This document shows positions 1-12,447 of a stretch of DNA of 64,000 nt, piece by piece. Origin of the DNA: Smallanthus sonchifolius (taxonomy: Eukaryota > Streptophyta > Magnoliopsida > Asterales > Asteraceae); assembly GCA_023525975.1 (NCBI GenBank), contig JAKNSE010000034.1, forward strand, positions 1,612,001-1,676,000, written 5' to 3'. Both the position numbers and the translations under genes were made by a program. The notes under the pieces are model-generated. The model saw only the letters and a program-made list of their open reading frames with translations, was not told where the DNA came from and made no database searches. Within the stretch, counting starts at the first letter, position 1, and every line of letters begins with the position of its first letter.

Positions 1-2903
1 GCTGGCGTTGCCGGAGTTTATGGAGCTCGCCGGAGCCGTTCCTGCTCAGGCACGTGCTACGGACGATGGGTTGTACCGTGCCATCGATACTTATTTAAAA
101 GTAAGGTCTTTTAACTATGTTATTAAATTAAGGGAAAATTATTTTCACCCACAAACGAATAAAAGTTAACTCCCTCAAAATGCACATAATTTTTCGTCCA
201 GATACTATTAAAACACGGCGACTACGGCGGTGTCACGTGTCTTGACCCTTTAACGTACACGTGTCATATTTTACGAAAAGTTTAAAAAACTAGACAAAAT
301 CGCCGAAACATGTTTTCGTCGAGTTTTATAAATGTTTCGGTGTTAAAAAACTTGTCGGGCTCACCGAGTTTTTTAAAAATCGGGGAAAAATGCCGTGTTT
401 TAGAAAAATCCGGGCGAAACGCAGAGTTTATAAAAAATTTGGGCGAAAAGCCGAGTTTTTAAAAAATCAGGGTGAAACGCCAAGTTTTAAACAAATACGG
501 GTGAAAAAAAATTCGGTCGAAACGTCGAGTTTTAAAAAAATATGGGCGAAACGCTTAGTTTTTATATGAATCTGGGCCCGACAAGTTTCTGAACGCCGAA
601 ACATTTTTAAAACTCGACGAAAACATGTTTCGGCGATTTTTTCGATTTTTTTAAAATTTCCGTCGAAAATGACATGTGTACGTTAAAGGGCCAAGAAACG
701 TGACATCGGCGAAGTCGCCGAGTTTTGGTAGTATCTTGGCCAAAAATGATGTTCGTATTGTGGTAGTTGACTTTTCTTTGTTTATTCTTGAGAAAACCTT
801 TTTAAAAATGTTCATTTTAAGAATTTTCCCTTAAATTAATCATAATTAGTTGATTATATATAATTCTTTAGCTGACAAAAAAGAATAAAATAAAACGTTT
901 TATTTTCAAATAATTATTACATATTTGACTTGAAAAGCATAATTGGTTGATTTTATTCTTAACATAGTAATTAACATTAAAACAATGTATGCTGATTTAA
1001 ACCAAAATATTTTTGGCTTAAAAATATGAGAAAACTTCATCAAATAGTAATCAAGTTTCTTAAGTGTTTCATTTAAATATCTCAAAGTTTTTTTGTTTCT
1101 TTAAAGTAACTCAACTTTTAGTAGGTGTTTTAATCCTATATAATATTTTTATAAATGTTTATTTTTTTTTAAATTGAATGAGTCAAATGAAATATATACG
1201 AATATTAGTTATCAATAAGTGAAATTTATATTCCAATTAATCTAAAATTGTAGGTAATATTGAAGAAAAAAATTCACTGAATAATAAACAACTTTCAAAA
1301 TTGTTATATTTAAGTCGAATTGGAAAAAAATAACTGCTAAATAGTAAACAAGATTCATATATGTTTCATTTGCCTCATTTAATTTTAAAAAAAATTTAAA
1401 CATTTATAAAAATATTACATAGGATTGAAACACCTACTGAAAGTTGAGTTAAAGGGACAAAAAAGTTTGAGGTATTTAAATGAAACACTTGAGAAACTTG
1501 TTTATTATTGTGTAAAGTTACCCCAAAAAATATTTATAACTTTATATTAAAACAAATTTCTTTCTTAAAAATGTTATTTTAATTCTATAATAAGTAATGT
1601 TTTAAAACCGGATCAATTATTAAACCGACCAGATTACTAGTTCACTTGTTGAACGACCACGCTACTAGTTCACGTGTTGAACAGGCTGAATAGACTATGA
1701 TGACAACACATTTAATTTTAAATCATATATATATATGGAGTAAATATAAATGGCATATTGTTATGTTCTTTATATTTTAAAAGAATAAAAGAAAATTGTT
1801 ATTTTTTCAAAAGAAAAAAACAAAATAATAAGGAGATGGTTTGAAGGGATAGTATTAACTATCAAGAAATATAAAACGAACATCTTAATAGATTATTTAC
1901 AAACATAAACATTCTCATATGTGTATAAGAGATTATAAGTTCAAATCTATAATCTAAAAAAAGTTATAAAAAGAAATAATATTTAGTTAAAAGTTAAAAC
2001 CGGTTCAACCACTATAATTGTTCACCTGTTTCCACCTGATCTGATCCGATTTTAATAAAATAAAATTAATAATAATATATTTTAAAATATTTAAATAGAA
2101 TTAAATATGTTTGTGTTGTGACATGTGGTCACAATTCACAACCAAATGATCTGAATAAATACATATTATAAAAGTGGTGTTACATTGGAATTACAACTTG
2201 GCCTTTTCTTTAACCTCCCGTGATGAATGCGACTTCTTGGTCTTACATATTTGGATTTTCAAAGTCTAAAGTTATTATTATATAATTTATTTTATGTAAA
2301 AATATTTTACATATATATTTAATCTCCAAGTAAAATTTTCATTTCATATAGACACATGTGAACGTAACAAAAGAAGAAAGAAAGACTCTATGCAAATTAA
2401 TCGACAGTCAAAAGTTATCAATCGAAGCATCCCTTCACGCGGCCCAAAACGAACGGTTACCAGTCAGATCGGTCATCCAAGTGTTGTTCTCGGACCAAGC
2501 CAAGCTCCATTCACATGTCAACTGGAGTCGTTCAATCACCAGTACCAAGACCCCGAGCCCGAAGATCGGGTCAGGCCCACCCGACCGATGCCACTCATCA
2601 CGCGATATCATGACTCTTCAACAAATAGAAATAAAGCAACTAAAAGAGCATGTGAATAAGCTCGAGAGGCAGTGTCTTTTGATGCAATCGCAAATCGACA
2701 AGTTGGTAGAGAAGAAAAGAGGGTTTTTTAGTTGGAGGAGGATGGCCACGTCAACGAATCTCGGGGCTGTGAGCGTTGAAGTGGCGAACGAGAGAGGTGA
2801 AGGAAAAGGTTACGATCCGGGTAGTATCGGGAAGCAAACTCCGGTTAAGGGGAAACAAGGAAGAAGCAAGACTCCGAAACCTTGGAGACAATCAACATCC
2901 TAA
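1..2903 (+). CDS. NPH3-family (BTB-NPH3) protein, last two exons only
   Basis: The reading frame at 1-100 encodes an NPH3-domain stretch (RATDDGLYRAIDTYLK at its end) and stops at a GTAAGG donor at 101. The last exon is 2352-2903 after an AG acceptor at 2350-2351, phase 0, and continues with the family block around KLIDSQKLSIEA and HAAQNERLPVR. The C-terminal part has a coiled-coil-like stretch (QQIEIKQLKEHVNKLERQ) and a basic Ser/Thr/Lys-rich tail ending at TAA 2901-2903. Family members are BTB adaptor proteins for CUL3 ubiquitin ligases, acting mostly at the plasma membrane in phototropism or auxin-transport signalling. That role is family knowledge. The BTB and most NPH3 exons lie upstream of the window. 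Which of the roughly 30 plant paralogues this is cannot be settled. The 2251-bp intron is swollen by two MITEs. Confidence 0.88.
132..830. mobile_element. Non-autonomous Mutator-like (MULE) long-TIR element in the NPH3 intron
   Basis: The ends are inverted repeats of about 240 bp beginning GGGAAAATT on both strands. The element is flanked by a perfect 9-bp duplication TTAAATTAA (123-131 and 831-839), the TSD length typical of the Mutator superfamily. The centre (about 361-560) is an imperfect direct repeat of roughly 30 bp built on GGGCGAAACGCCGAGTTTT. There is no coding capacity. Confidence 0.88.
1028..1524. mobile_element. Palindromic MITE, family A copy 1
   Basis: This 497-bp foldback element has arms of about 220 bp. 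The left end GAGAAAACTTCATC pairs with the right end, which reads GGGGTAACTTTACAC on the other strand. Flanks TAAAAATAT and AAAAAATAT are a 9-bp TSD with one mismatch. A second copy lies at 22681-23183, and most of its length aligns. It has no ORF and is probably MULE-related. Confidence 0.78.
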
Positions 2904-4091
2904 GACGTGTTAGATTACTTTTGGTCTTCACATTTGTATTATATAAATAACAATAATTTGTATACTTTTTAATGATTATATATACAATTTTAATTTAGCA
3001 TTTTCCCCTTGATATTTCAACGAATATTGTCACTCAAATGTTGCTAAAATATATTTTGTCGGGATGATCTTGACAAGTCATTGGTGGAAAATAGTGGTGG
3101 TAATGATGGTGACTTATGGTGGTACCGTGGTAGACGTTCAAATAATTAAACATCTATCGTCGTTAATCAATTATAAAAAAACAACAGTAAAAACATATGA
3201 TATTAGGGCTGCTTAACGAGCGAGTCGAGCATAGCCATGGGCGAGTCTTAGTGAGGGCCCCCCACCCAATTTTTCGGTCAGTAGTGTTAACTTATATATA
3301 TTCGGCCGATTTTTCGCTCAACAGTGATAATTTATACGTGTTTGGCCGAAAATTTTATAGCTCCGCCCCCTTGATAGGAAAAAAAATCCCGGCACCTTGC
3401 GTTTTTCTTCAAGTTTCGCCACTGAGCATAGCCAGCTTCTTTTCGGGATACAACCTTGAGTTAAAAACTCAACCCGGCTCGACTCATTTACAGTTAACGA
3501 ACTGAAATTTGAGCAAGAGCTTTGCTATGGAGTATGACATCTAAGTTTTGTTGGTCGTGGTTGGAGTAAAAAAAAATAGATAGTTTATTAGGACAAGTCG
3601 ATATATTAACACTTGCTCTTAACAATTATCATGTTAAATATGATTATAAAAGTATTATTATTATCATAACTATTATTATATATCTGAATATAGTACGAGT
3701 TAAAAATTGTAAATATTAAAATGTTGTAACATGCGACGTTCAATGCTTTAGATACATATACACGTATGTATTTTAGTTGGGTTATGTATGAAATTTTCCA
3801 ACTCAAACCGACAACCAAACTCGAGGCTTGGCTCAGTCGAACAAAAGACGATAAATCAATTTTTAATTTTATTTCATTTTAACCTAGTCATAAAAATGTG
3901 TAGGCCTAAGAAGAGTTTTGTAGGTCTACATAAAAATCCCACATGTCTATGCTTTTGTCGATTACAAATATTTTGTTAACCCTATCTTTAGGCGTCTAGG
4001 CAATGGTGTGTCCGTGTAGGTTACAAAGGGACAAAATCATAGAAAGTGTAGGTAGAATTCTGAGCATGACACGTATCCAAAAAGTAAAAAA
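2904..4091. other. Intergenic; no gene seen
   Basis: AT-rich sequence downstream of the NPH3 stop. Short ORFs here show no family features. The only structure noted is the small insertion at 3238-3423, listed separately. Confidence 0.6.
3227..3434. repeat. Short insertion flanked by an 11-bp direct repeat (SINE-like remnant?)
   Basis: GAGCATAGCCA occurs at 3227-3237 and again at 3424-3434, bracketing a 186-bp GC-richer insert. Variable-length TSDs of this size are typical of target-primed retroposition (SINE/LINE). No tRNA-like promoter boxes or poly-A end were identified, so the class is uncertain. Confidence 0.4.
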
Positions 4092-6872
4092 GAGGGAAAT
4101 GACAATTGAGTCAAAACACATCCCTTGAATCAGCAATGCACATGCAAGTCACATGCCATTCCCCCTCATTTTTTAAACGTTCATAACTTTTTTATGCGTC
4201 ATTATTTTTTTTAAAAAAATTCACCATGAAATTGAGCCTTTTTTATCTTTCTAACGAGTATGGTATTGTTATAATTCAAAAAAAAAAATACCAACCATGC
4301 TTTGTTTGAAATTGAGAGCTTTTATGGTGTTTTATAGAGTTTTATGTTTATGGTGTTAAAAATTTAAGCTAAAGTGTAAAACACCATGACAGAAGCAAAA
4401 CGCCATAAAAATAAACACGTCAAAGCAACATGACTAATAAAGCCAAAACAAGACCATGTTGAAATTTGTCATTGTGAAAACGACATGACCAAAAAAAACT
4501 AAAACGTTATATTTAAATTGGCACCTAAATGTAAAACACCATGACCCAAAAAACTCCATGTTTAAAATCACATTGACTAGAAAAACTCAATGTTGAAAAA
4601 CACCCAGTTGAAAACACCATAGATGTAAAACACCATGTTGAAAACTTACTTTAATTCGAACACAACTTTAACCAAGTTTATGTTTATGGTATTGAAATTT
4701 TTAGCTAAAAGTGTAAAACACCATGACAGAAGCAAAAACGCCATAAACATAAACACGTCAAAACACCACGACCAATAAAGTAAAAAAAAACCATGTTAAA
4801 ATTTGTCTTTGTGAAAACACCATGACCAAAAAAGTTAAAATGTCATGTTCAAATTGGCCCCCAGGTGAAAAATACCATGACTATAAAACTTAATGTTGAA
4901 AAATACACAGTTAAAAACACCATAGATGTAAAACATCATGTTAAAAAAAACTCATTTTAATTCGAACACTGCCTTAACCAAGTTTATATTTATGGTGTTG
5001 AAATTTTAAGCTAATAGTGTAAAACACCATGACTGAAGCAAAACACCATAAACATAAAATACGTCAAAACACCATATACATGTATTTTATGATATTTATG
5101 TTTATGGCGTTTTGTTTTGTCATGGTGTTATATATCATTATTTTACACATGGTGTTTTATATTTTAACATCCATATTCATGTATTTTATGATATTTATGT
5201 TTATGACGTTTTTGTTTTGTCATGGTGTTTTACACTTTTGGCGTAAAATTTCAATCGACGATTAGTTTTTCATTGTGTTTTATACTTTAACTTCCATATA
5301 CATGGTGTTTTGTCATTTTTGTGTTTATGGTGTTTTACCTTTTTTTTAAAACGTCTAGTTCAACATAAAATATACGTCACAACTGTAAAACACAATGACA
5401 AAAAAAAAGAAACTAAAACACGATGACCACAAACATCATATTGAAATTTGTTATTGTGAAAACACCATAACCAAAAAAGCTAAAACGTCATGTTGAAATT
5501 GGCCCCAGGTGTAAAACACCATGACCAAGAAAACACCATGTTGAAAAACACTCCGTTAAAAACATCATAGCTCTAAAACACGATAAATCTAAAACACCAT
5601 ATTAAAAAACCCTATTTTAATGTTATATAAATAAAAACAATTAAAAGTATATGTATATATATATAATAATAAAAAAAAACTAATCGTAATGTTGAAAACA
5701 CCATGACCTAAAAAGCTAAAACGTCATGTTAAAAATGGCCCCCATGTGTAAAACACCATGATGAGAAACACTTTATGTTGAAAAACGATTTAAAATATAA
5801 ATCATCATGCTAAAAAAACCACCACAAATCTAAAACACTATGATAAAAACACCATAAAACAAGGTAAAACACCATAAACCACCATAAATATAAAATATAA
5901 AACATCATGTTAAAAAACACCATAAATCTAAAACATCATGTAAAAAAAAACACACTTTAATTTTATTTAAATAAAAACGATTTAAAATGGACCATAACCA
6001 AAAAATTTAAAACAACATGTTGAAAGTTGACGCTCAAGTTGAAAACACCACAACCAAAAAAACTAAAACGTCATGTTAAAATGGACCCCGCATGTGTAAA
6101 ACACCATATCCAGAAAAACACTATGTTGAAAAGCACCATGACAAATAAAACTAAAACACCATTTTCAATTTAGTGTTTCACTTTTTAAATGAATTTATAT
6201 AGACAGGTATGATTACTGTTTTATTATTTATAAAGTGGCTCATAAAGTATGGTGTTTTACGTCAATATCATGGGTTTAAAGTATAGTGTTTTACTTGAAC
6301 ACAATGTGTTTAAAGTTATGGTGTTTTACTTGAACACAATGTGTTTAAAGGTATGATGTTTTACCTGAACACCATGAGTTTAAAGTTATGGAGTAAAACA
6401 CCATGATCAAAAATCTTAAACACTATGTTGAAAGTTGAAGCTCAAGTTGAAAACACTATAACCAAAAAACTAAAACGTCATGTTAAAATGAACCCCAAAT
6501 GTATAAAACACCATATCTATAAAAACACTATTTTGAAAAACACTTACTTGAAAACACAATGACAATAAAACTAAAACATCATGTGAAAATTGACCAATAT
6601 GTGAAAAACACCATAACCAGAAAAACACCATACTTTAAACTCATGGTGTTCAAGTAAAACACCATAGTTTTAAAAAAAATATGTTTTTTTTTCTAAACAA
6701 AACATAGCAATATCATACTCATATTAAAGATAAAAAACGCTTGATTTTATGGTGAATTTAAAAGAAAATAATAATAACGTATAAAAAAATTATAAACGCT
6801 TAAAAATTAGGAGAGAAGTTGCATGTGACTTTCATGTGAGGCTTTTTGGTTGAATCTTATCATTCTACCCTC
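4092..6872. mobile_element. Foldback element filled with AAAACACCATG-type repeats
   Basis: The outer 200 bp on each side (about 4092-4290 and 6700-6872) are diverged inverted repeats. Shared blocks include AAGTCACATGC, a TTATGCGTCATTATT-like stretch, ATTCACCATGAAATTGAG-like and TTTTTTATCTTT. Between them, some 2.4 kb is a mosaic of dozens of copies of TAAAACACCATG and relatives (AAAACGTCATGTT, GTTGAAAA) in direct orientation, with inverted tracts (CATGGTGTTTTA) near 5090-5340 and 6240-6380. Small ORFs such as 5029-5265 are repeat translations. The exact ends and TSD were not resolved. Confidence 0.6.
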
Positions 6873-7896
6873 CTGATCTCTTTCATATTGATTCTAAGTT
6901 TCATTTATTTACCAAAATACCACCGTGTGAATCTCAGCCACAAAACACAAATATCTTGTGCCTGAGATTCCTTCTACACTATCTACACTTTTTCCCTCTT
7001 CTAGTCTAAACTCATACTATATATATATAAACTAGGTTAGAAACCCCGTGTATTACACATATTTAATAAATGTATTACATATTTATGAAATATTATATAG
7101 TTTTTTAATGCAAATTTCAAAAGCGTCATATAGTTACTTTTTAAAAAAGTTTTATAAAAATAATGAAATAAATGTTTAATTTTTAAAAATGTTTTATGAA
7201 CAAACCTATATTTTTTAAAATAAAAAGCTTTTATATAAACAATTATAGAAATAATTATTATTTAATAGTAGAGAGAAGCGAAAAACAAAAAATCATTAAG
7301 AAACAATTAAAAAACTTGTGCAAATAATAGGATAGAGAGGAGGGAAAACTTGTTTCACCAAAACCATTATTTATTATAGAGTATACATTTATATTACACT
7401 AGGTTATATACCCATGTATTACATGGGGTTGTTTAATATAAAAATAAAAATACAATAATATATAAAAAGGTAATTTAAAATAATTTATAAAACAAAAAAT
7501 AAAATTCTTTGTTTCCTTAATTAAGTAATAATTAGAACTCAAATTTTATATTATCTTTTATACATTTATATTACCCTAAATCTGACTCAAACGAGTGTGT
7601 GTGTGTGTGAAATGGTTGAGCTTACAAAAATGACACTCAACCCTAATATGTTCTTATATAAGCTCCAAAAACAGAAACAAGACTATCCAAAAAAAATTCA
7701 CAACTCGCATGACTCCTCCAAGTTGTAATCTGCAAATTTAGTCTTGAACCTCTCAAAAGTCCATCCAGCTCCAAAGCCCATACAACAAGCCCATTCTCAA
7801 TTTAGTCCAGAATAAAATCCAACAGCATTTAAACCCATACAAGACATAAAAAACCAACTCATTAGGCTCAAATAAAATATATAAACATTAAACTCA
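6873..7896. other. Intergenic; Helitron-like 5' termini, no gene
   Basis: Two AT-rich stretches resemble plant Helitron starts. One begins TCATACTATATATA at 7012 and runs into ACTAGGTTAGAAACCCCG and a near-palindromic GTATTACAC. The second has ACTAGGTTATATACCC at 7398 followed by ATGTATTACATGGGG. The second is related to 37304-37440 over about 120 bp. No CTRR 3' terminus was assigned. A short TG microsatellite lies near 7597. Confidence 0.35.
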
Positions 7897-10320
7897 TTTG
7901 GTAACATATTGAAATATTTAGTTAGTTTCAAGAACCCGCTCAATTTGATTACTAAAACATCAAACATATTAAACTGATCACACGTATATTCATGATGTTT
8001 AACTAGCAGTCGCTTTGTTAACATATCGGCTAAATGATTATCATACTCAACATTTACCATCTTAATACAGTCATTTGAAACTTTTTCACGTAAGAAAATT
8101 AAGTCTATTTCAAAATGCTTAGTCCTATCATGAAAGACAAGATTAGCAGCAATTGACATTACTGCATTATTATCACATAACAAATTTATTGGTAATTTAA
8201 CAGATATTTTAATCTCACTCAACAAGTTTATTAACCACATTACCTCATAAGTCGCAACACGTATTTCTCGATATTCAGATTATGATGTTGATCTCGACAC
8301 TGTTGCTTGTTTCTTGCTTTTCCATGACACCAAAGATCTTCCAGGAAACACACAAAAACCAGTTAGTGAATGCCTAGACTCAACACACTTTCCCCAGTTA
8401 GAGTTAACAAAGCCTTTCAAATTAACAAACCCACCTTTACTAAACACAATTCATTTTCTAGTAGATTTATTTAAATACCTTAATAGCCTCAAGGTAATTT
8501 GTAAATGTGAGTTGGTAGGTTTATTGATGTATTGCAAAATACATGCATTTTACTGTCAATTTCATTATCACTTTGTGTTTGTTTTGCTTCGGTTTTCTTC
8601 TATAACTGCTTGTACTTAATATTTCTATATCTTATGGTTGTTAGGTCACAAAGGAAGCGGATATGATTGAAACCGAAGAAGAACGAGTTTCCGGAACGTG
8701 CGAGAGGGCTTTGGATGAAAAAAGAAACTTTCTGGATTTTTACCCCTGTGGCGTAGCGCGACAGGTTTTGGAATTTCGTCGCGCTACGCGAGGAATGCAA
8801 AATGTCAGAATTGCCCTTTTAATGATTGCCCGAATGTTTTGTCTTTTCTGGGGTCCTCGCGCTACGCGAGGAGTGTTCAAGATCCTGTCGCGCTACACGA
8901 CGGGTGGTTTTTCGCAGAAATTGTTTTAAAACCAAAAATTTAGAAACCCTAGGGAGACAGAGGGGATCGAGGAGCGGCTGCAGGTGAAAAGAGAGACGAA
9001 AAAAGGCGATTTCAAAGGATACAAAGCAAGGATTGAAGCTAGGGATCACTGGGATCGATTTCCTCGGGTGTTAATCATTCGGTTTTGCGTTCTTTGCTTT
9101 ATTTCAACTTGTCATGTGTTCTTGGATGATTAGTTTGATGATAAATACTGTGTTTATGAGTATTTTTGGCTAAACTCTTAGAACTACCTAGGTGTTGATG
9201 AATACATATGTTTGACATTAGGTTTTATTCGGTTTTGGATGATTTGCATGTGATGAACTCATGATGTAACAAACTTGGTTTGGATTATTAGATGTTTTAT
9301 GTGTGTCTATGATTGTTTATGGATTGATGATTTACTCCTCGTGTGCCTTGGTGAATGTCTTTCATGTAATAGGTGCATGCTAGATCAATTACTGTGTGTC
9401 TTTGATTAATGGATGGTTAAATGCGTACGAGTTCACCATAGGGTAATCTTCTTGATATAGATAGTTTAGATGTGCAACCAATCTCGATAGCTGTGAGGTG
9501 AGAGATTGTCGGTTTGTCTAGGGTGTTAGATTGCTAGTTTAGAGGCTTTGTGAGAAGATCTTGCTAGTTTGTCTTATATCTGTGTTTACCGAATCCAATA
9601 GGAAAATCCTAGTTATCCCTTGCACATAGGTGTATTGAGACTTTCGCGCTGTGAGGTAGATTGTCTAGCGGATACTTCTTGAGTAAATTGGAGAACCTGT
9701 GAGGGAAATCCATCCAACCGGTGGTTTAACGGCTTTTAGGTTTCTTGGTTGACAATCCTTGAGAAGGGTCGAGGGTGCTCTAGGTTTCCTTTGAGTTTAG
9801 TATTTTAAGATCCCGGTATCACGTCAGTTCCCTTATCGATAGAACCTTTGTCAAGCATATGTAGGATTTGAGCCTAGGTAGTGTTCTTTCTCCGTCTGGT
9901 TCTCGTTTCAACATTCGTTTGCATTCGTAGTCTTCTCTTTAGTCCTTCTTTTAAGTCATTCTTAGTTTTTATTAGCAAAAACCCCCTTCTTTATTATTAT
10001 TTTATTTAAGCAATTTTGTATGGATAAGTCTTTCAGTTTCTAGTTAGTGTTTTCTGTAGAGGTCTTTTGGGTTCGATATCCGGACTTACTTAGGCTTTAC
10101 TACATTCGATAGGTTCACTTGCCTGTCGGTAGTTTAGTTGTTTAGAGAGTCTAGAGTATTACTTAGTGTTTTATTTAGCTTGTTTTGAGTCATTTAATTC
10201 AAACTACTTTGTGCACATCATTTATGCATAAATTGAATAAGAAACTAGACAAAATAAGAAATATCAGGCCTTGTATGACATGTCTTTCGAGTCAGGTACC
10301 AATCCTTAAAATAAACATAA
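7897..10320 (-). pseudogene. Ty1/copia pol fragment (RT end to RNase H), split by a solo LTR
   Basis: Read on the minus strand, 10193-10310 encodes a decayed copia reverse-transcriptase end with RPDISYF and FMH. After the LTR at 8525-10192 the same polyprotein resumes with EAIKVFK, then SRHSLTGFCVF, SWKSKKQATVSRS, LLCDNNAVMSIAAN, HDRTKHFEIDL, HLADMLTK and DQFNMFDV. These are the copia RNase H and C-terminal blocks. Several stop codons and small frame breaks are present, so it is a dead relic. No gag, protease or integrase of this element was found nearby. Confidence 0.85.
8525..10192. repeat. Solo LTR inserted in the copia pol relic
   Basis: The 1668-bp block starts TGATG and ends GAGTCA. 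It is flanked by TTTAT (8520-8524) and TTTAA (10193-10197), a 5-bp TSD with one mismatch. Independent support comes from the copia reading frame, which continues across the insertion once the block is removed. It carries GC-rich dyads: CCTCGCGCTACGCGAGG at 8856 and related copies at 8750-8795 and near 8888. No PBS, gag or pol is attached, so it looks like an LTR-LTR recombination product, probably gypsy-type. Confidence 0.7.
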
Positions 10321-10336
10321 CAACTTGTAACAAAAC

Positions 10337-11229
10337 CAGAGGCGTCTCCGAGATTTCAAATGCCCACCACGACTACAGAGAAATGCCCATATAATATGAA
10401 CTTATATTTAAAAAAAATTTAATCATATAAAAAAATCCGATTATATAGAAATAAATGTAATAAAAAGATAAACAAAATAAAAATATTGTAGAAAAACATA
10501 TACCTAAATTAATCGGGAGGCTCTCTGAGCATTCCTCGAAGCAAAATTGTTGATCAACTCGTCATAATCCAAACTTTGTAACATCTCGTGCTCAATAGCT
10601 AGTATTGCTAACCCATTTAGTCTTTCTTAGACCATTTTAGATCGTAAATAAGACTTCAACAACTTCAACTCTGAAAAGTTTCTTTCTGCAGATGCCACAG
10701 TTACTGGAATTGTCAATAAAACTCTGTACGCAATCGATGCATTAGGAAAATAATCGTGTGGGGTCTTCAAAAATTTCAAAGCATCAATAGGGCTAGTAAT
10801 TTCACTACGTAATGATGAATCAATTGATTTTAACTCAATGTAATGTTCATTAGCATCGATATCTGATCCTTTCTCATTCTTCAACGCATTTTCATGACGA
10901 ATACAACAAATTTGAATTTATATTAGTTAGGTAATGATAAGTTAATTGATTTTAACTCCATGTAAAGTTCAAAAAGGACTTTATATTAGTTCAAAAAAAC
11001 ATTGTATTTAAATTAAATTTGGGCAAAATCAAATTTGAATTTTAATGGGTTTAAACTTTTATAGTTTTTTTTATAAAGTATAATTTTAGATATATATACA
11101 CACACACACACACACACATAAATTTTAAAAAATCTAGGCCCCTCGAAATTACATGCTCCGTGCGAAACCATCAAAATTATATGCCCCGCACGATCGCACA
11201 TGTCGCACACGCGCACTGAGCCACCTCTA
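10337..11229 (-). mobile_element. Internally deleted hAT element
   Basis: Terminal CAGAGGCG at the left pairs with TAGAGGTG (opposite strand) at the right. A perfect 8-bp TSD AACAAAAC flanks it (10329-10336 and 11230-11237), diagnostic of hAT. Only the C-terminal part of the transposase remains. A CA microsatellite lies at 11098-11118. Part of the right end (around 11170-11228) is CpG-rich. Confidence 0.82.
10504..10884 (-). pseudogene. hAT transposase C-terminal fragment (dimerisation domain)
   Basis: The fragment encodes LTIPVTVASAERNFSELKLL followed by SYLRSKMV, the core of the hAT C-terminal dimerisation domain found in zf-MYM/TTF-type plant transposases. A TAA stop interrupts it at 10627-10629. 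The same frame then continues with ERLNGLAILAIEHEML to TAG at 10504. The stop fits a CAA-to-TAA transition. The N-terminal zinc finger and catalytic core are missing. Confidence 0.85.
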
Positions 11230-11237
11230 AACAAAAC

Positions 11238-12042
11238 AAGTAAACTTGATGCCTGTCTTCAAGCCGGGTAGTCTTCACATACATGCTATTCGTGCCCGTA
11301 TAGGTCTTGCAAAGTATCCACACCTTAGCATGATGTGCATACTAAAAGTCAACTTTGTTATGCGAGTTTCAGTTTTCGTAAATCATAAAAATGTCATTAA
11401 CGTAATCCATAACATAACTTTAACATGAAAATATAGCATACGTATATGACAACTGACAAGGATACACGGCATTTGAGAAAATATACCTTGAACATACATC
11501 ACAAGTCAAACATTTTAGTATCTATATCTGCATTATAATATTAAATAAATACATCAATGATCATAAGAATGATATGTTGTGCTGTTATTTAACATGGTTC
11601 TCATAGACTCATTAAACATTTTCTAGAACCTTGATGTGAATCATGAAAACATAAAACGTTTTTGAATGAGATATCGATCTTGACAACATTAGGATCAAAC
11701 GAGTAAAAATTCAACATCATATTCATCCTTGAACATAAAACTTCTTTTGTAACTTAAAAAATAAATAAATAAATAAATAAATTTATTTTAATAATACGTT
11801 GTTTGCAGTCATTTTATTATTACACGTTATTTGGTCTCATGTAAACATCAGAATGTTAATTTACGTATTGATTTAATACACGATATGACATAACCACATA
11901 AAAGATAAAAGGATGAAGAAGAATGTAATATGATGGAATTTAAGAACACCCAATTTACAGTTATGCCCTTGTTGCTCTCAATAATTTAAAAGATGTCCAG
12001 ATGAGTCAACCCAACCAAACCGCTGCTTTCCCAAGATCCATG
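11238..12042. other. Intergenic; no gene seen
   Basis: AT-rich sequence with a TAAA-type microsatellite near 11757-11785. The ORF at 11246-11428 has no recognisable family. Sequence just left of the hAT insertion at 12051 is moderately GC-richer and could be gene-flanking, but no exon is convincing. Confidence 0.5.
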
Positions 12043-12067
12043 GTCCCAACTAGTGGTGCACAAAAAA

Positions 12068-12240
12068 ACCGGTTTTTTTTTTAACCCGGTCCAAACCGGC
12101 AAACCGGTTTGGGTTAAACCGGTTTGGACCAAACCGGTTCGGGTTACCCAAAAACCGCCGGTTTGAAACCGGTTTGATGCTTTCTGGATGAGATCGGGTT
12201 AGTGACCGGTTCAAACAAACCGGTTTAAACCGGTTTTCGA
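12068..12240. promoter_or_regulatory. Left subterminal AACCGGTTT repeats of the hAT element
   Basis: At least eight copies or near copies of the palindromic AACCGGTT core lie within about 170 bp. A matching cluster occurs at about 14750-14930 near the right end. In hAT elements such subterminal arrays are usually transposase-binding sites. That function is inferred here from position and repetition. Confidence 0.7.
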
Positions 12241-12447
12241 GATGGGCAAAAAAAAGAGCCGTTGGGGAACAGCTATATGGCCGTTGGGGTCGATTATAGC
12301 CGTTTTTTTGTCTCCATTTGCACGCTTAAAACACTATAAATAGGTGGGGGGTGTTTAGGGTTGATCACACCTCTCTTTACACTCTCTAATCTCTAAAACC
12401 GCTCTTTAAACCCGTCAAAAACACTCTCTAAACTCTAAAAAAAAAAC

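Noticed and set aside
5029..5265. 78-codon hydrophobic ORF
   Set aside because: It is produced by the repeated ATGGTGTTTTA words of the foldback element.
8663..8929. ORFs within the 8.5-10.2 kb block
   Set aside because: They lie in the solo LTR and are not preserved as a protein family. The Arg-rich text comes from CGCG dyads.
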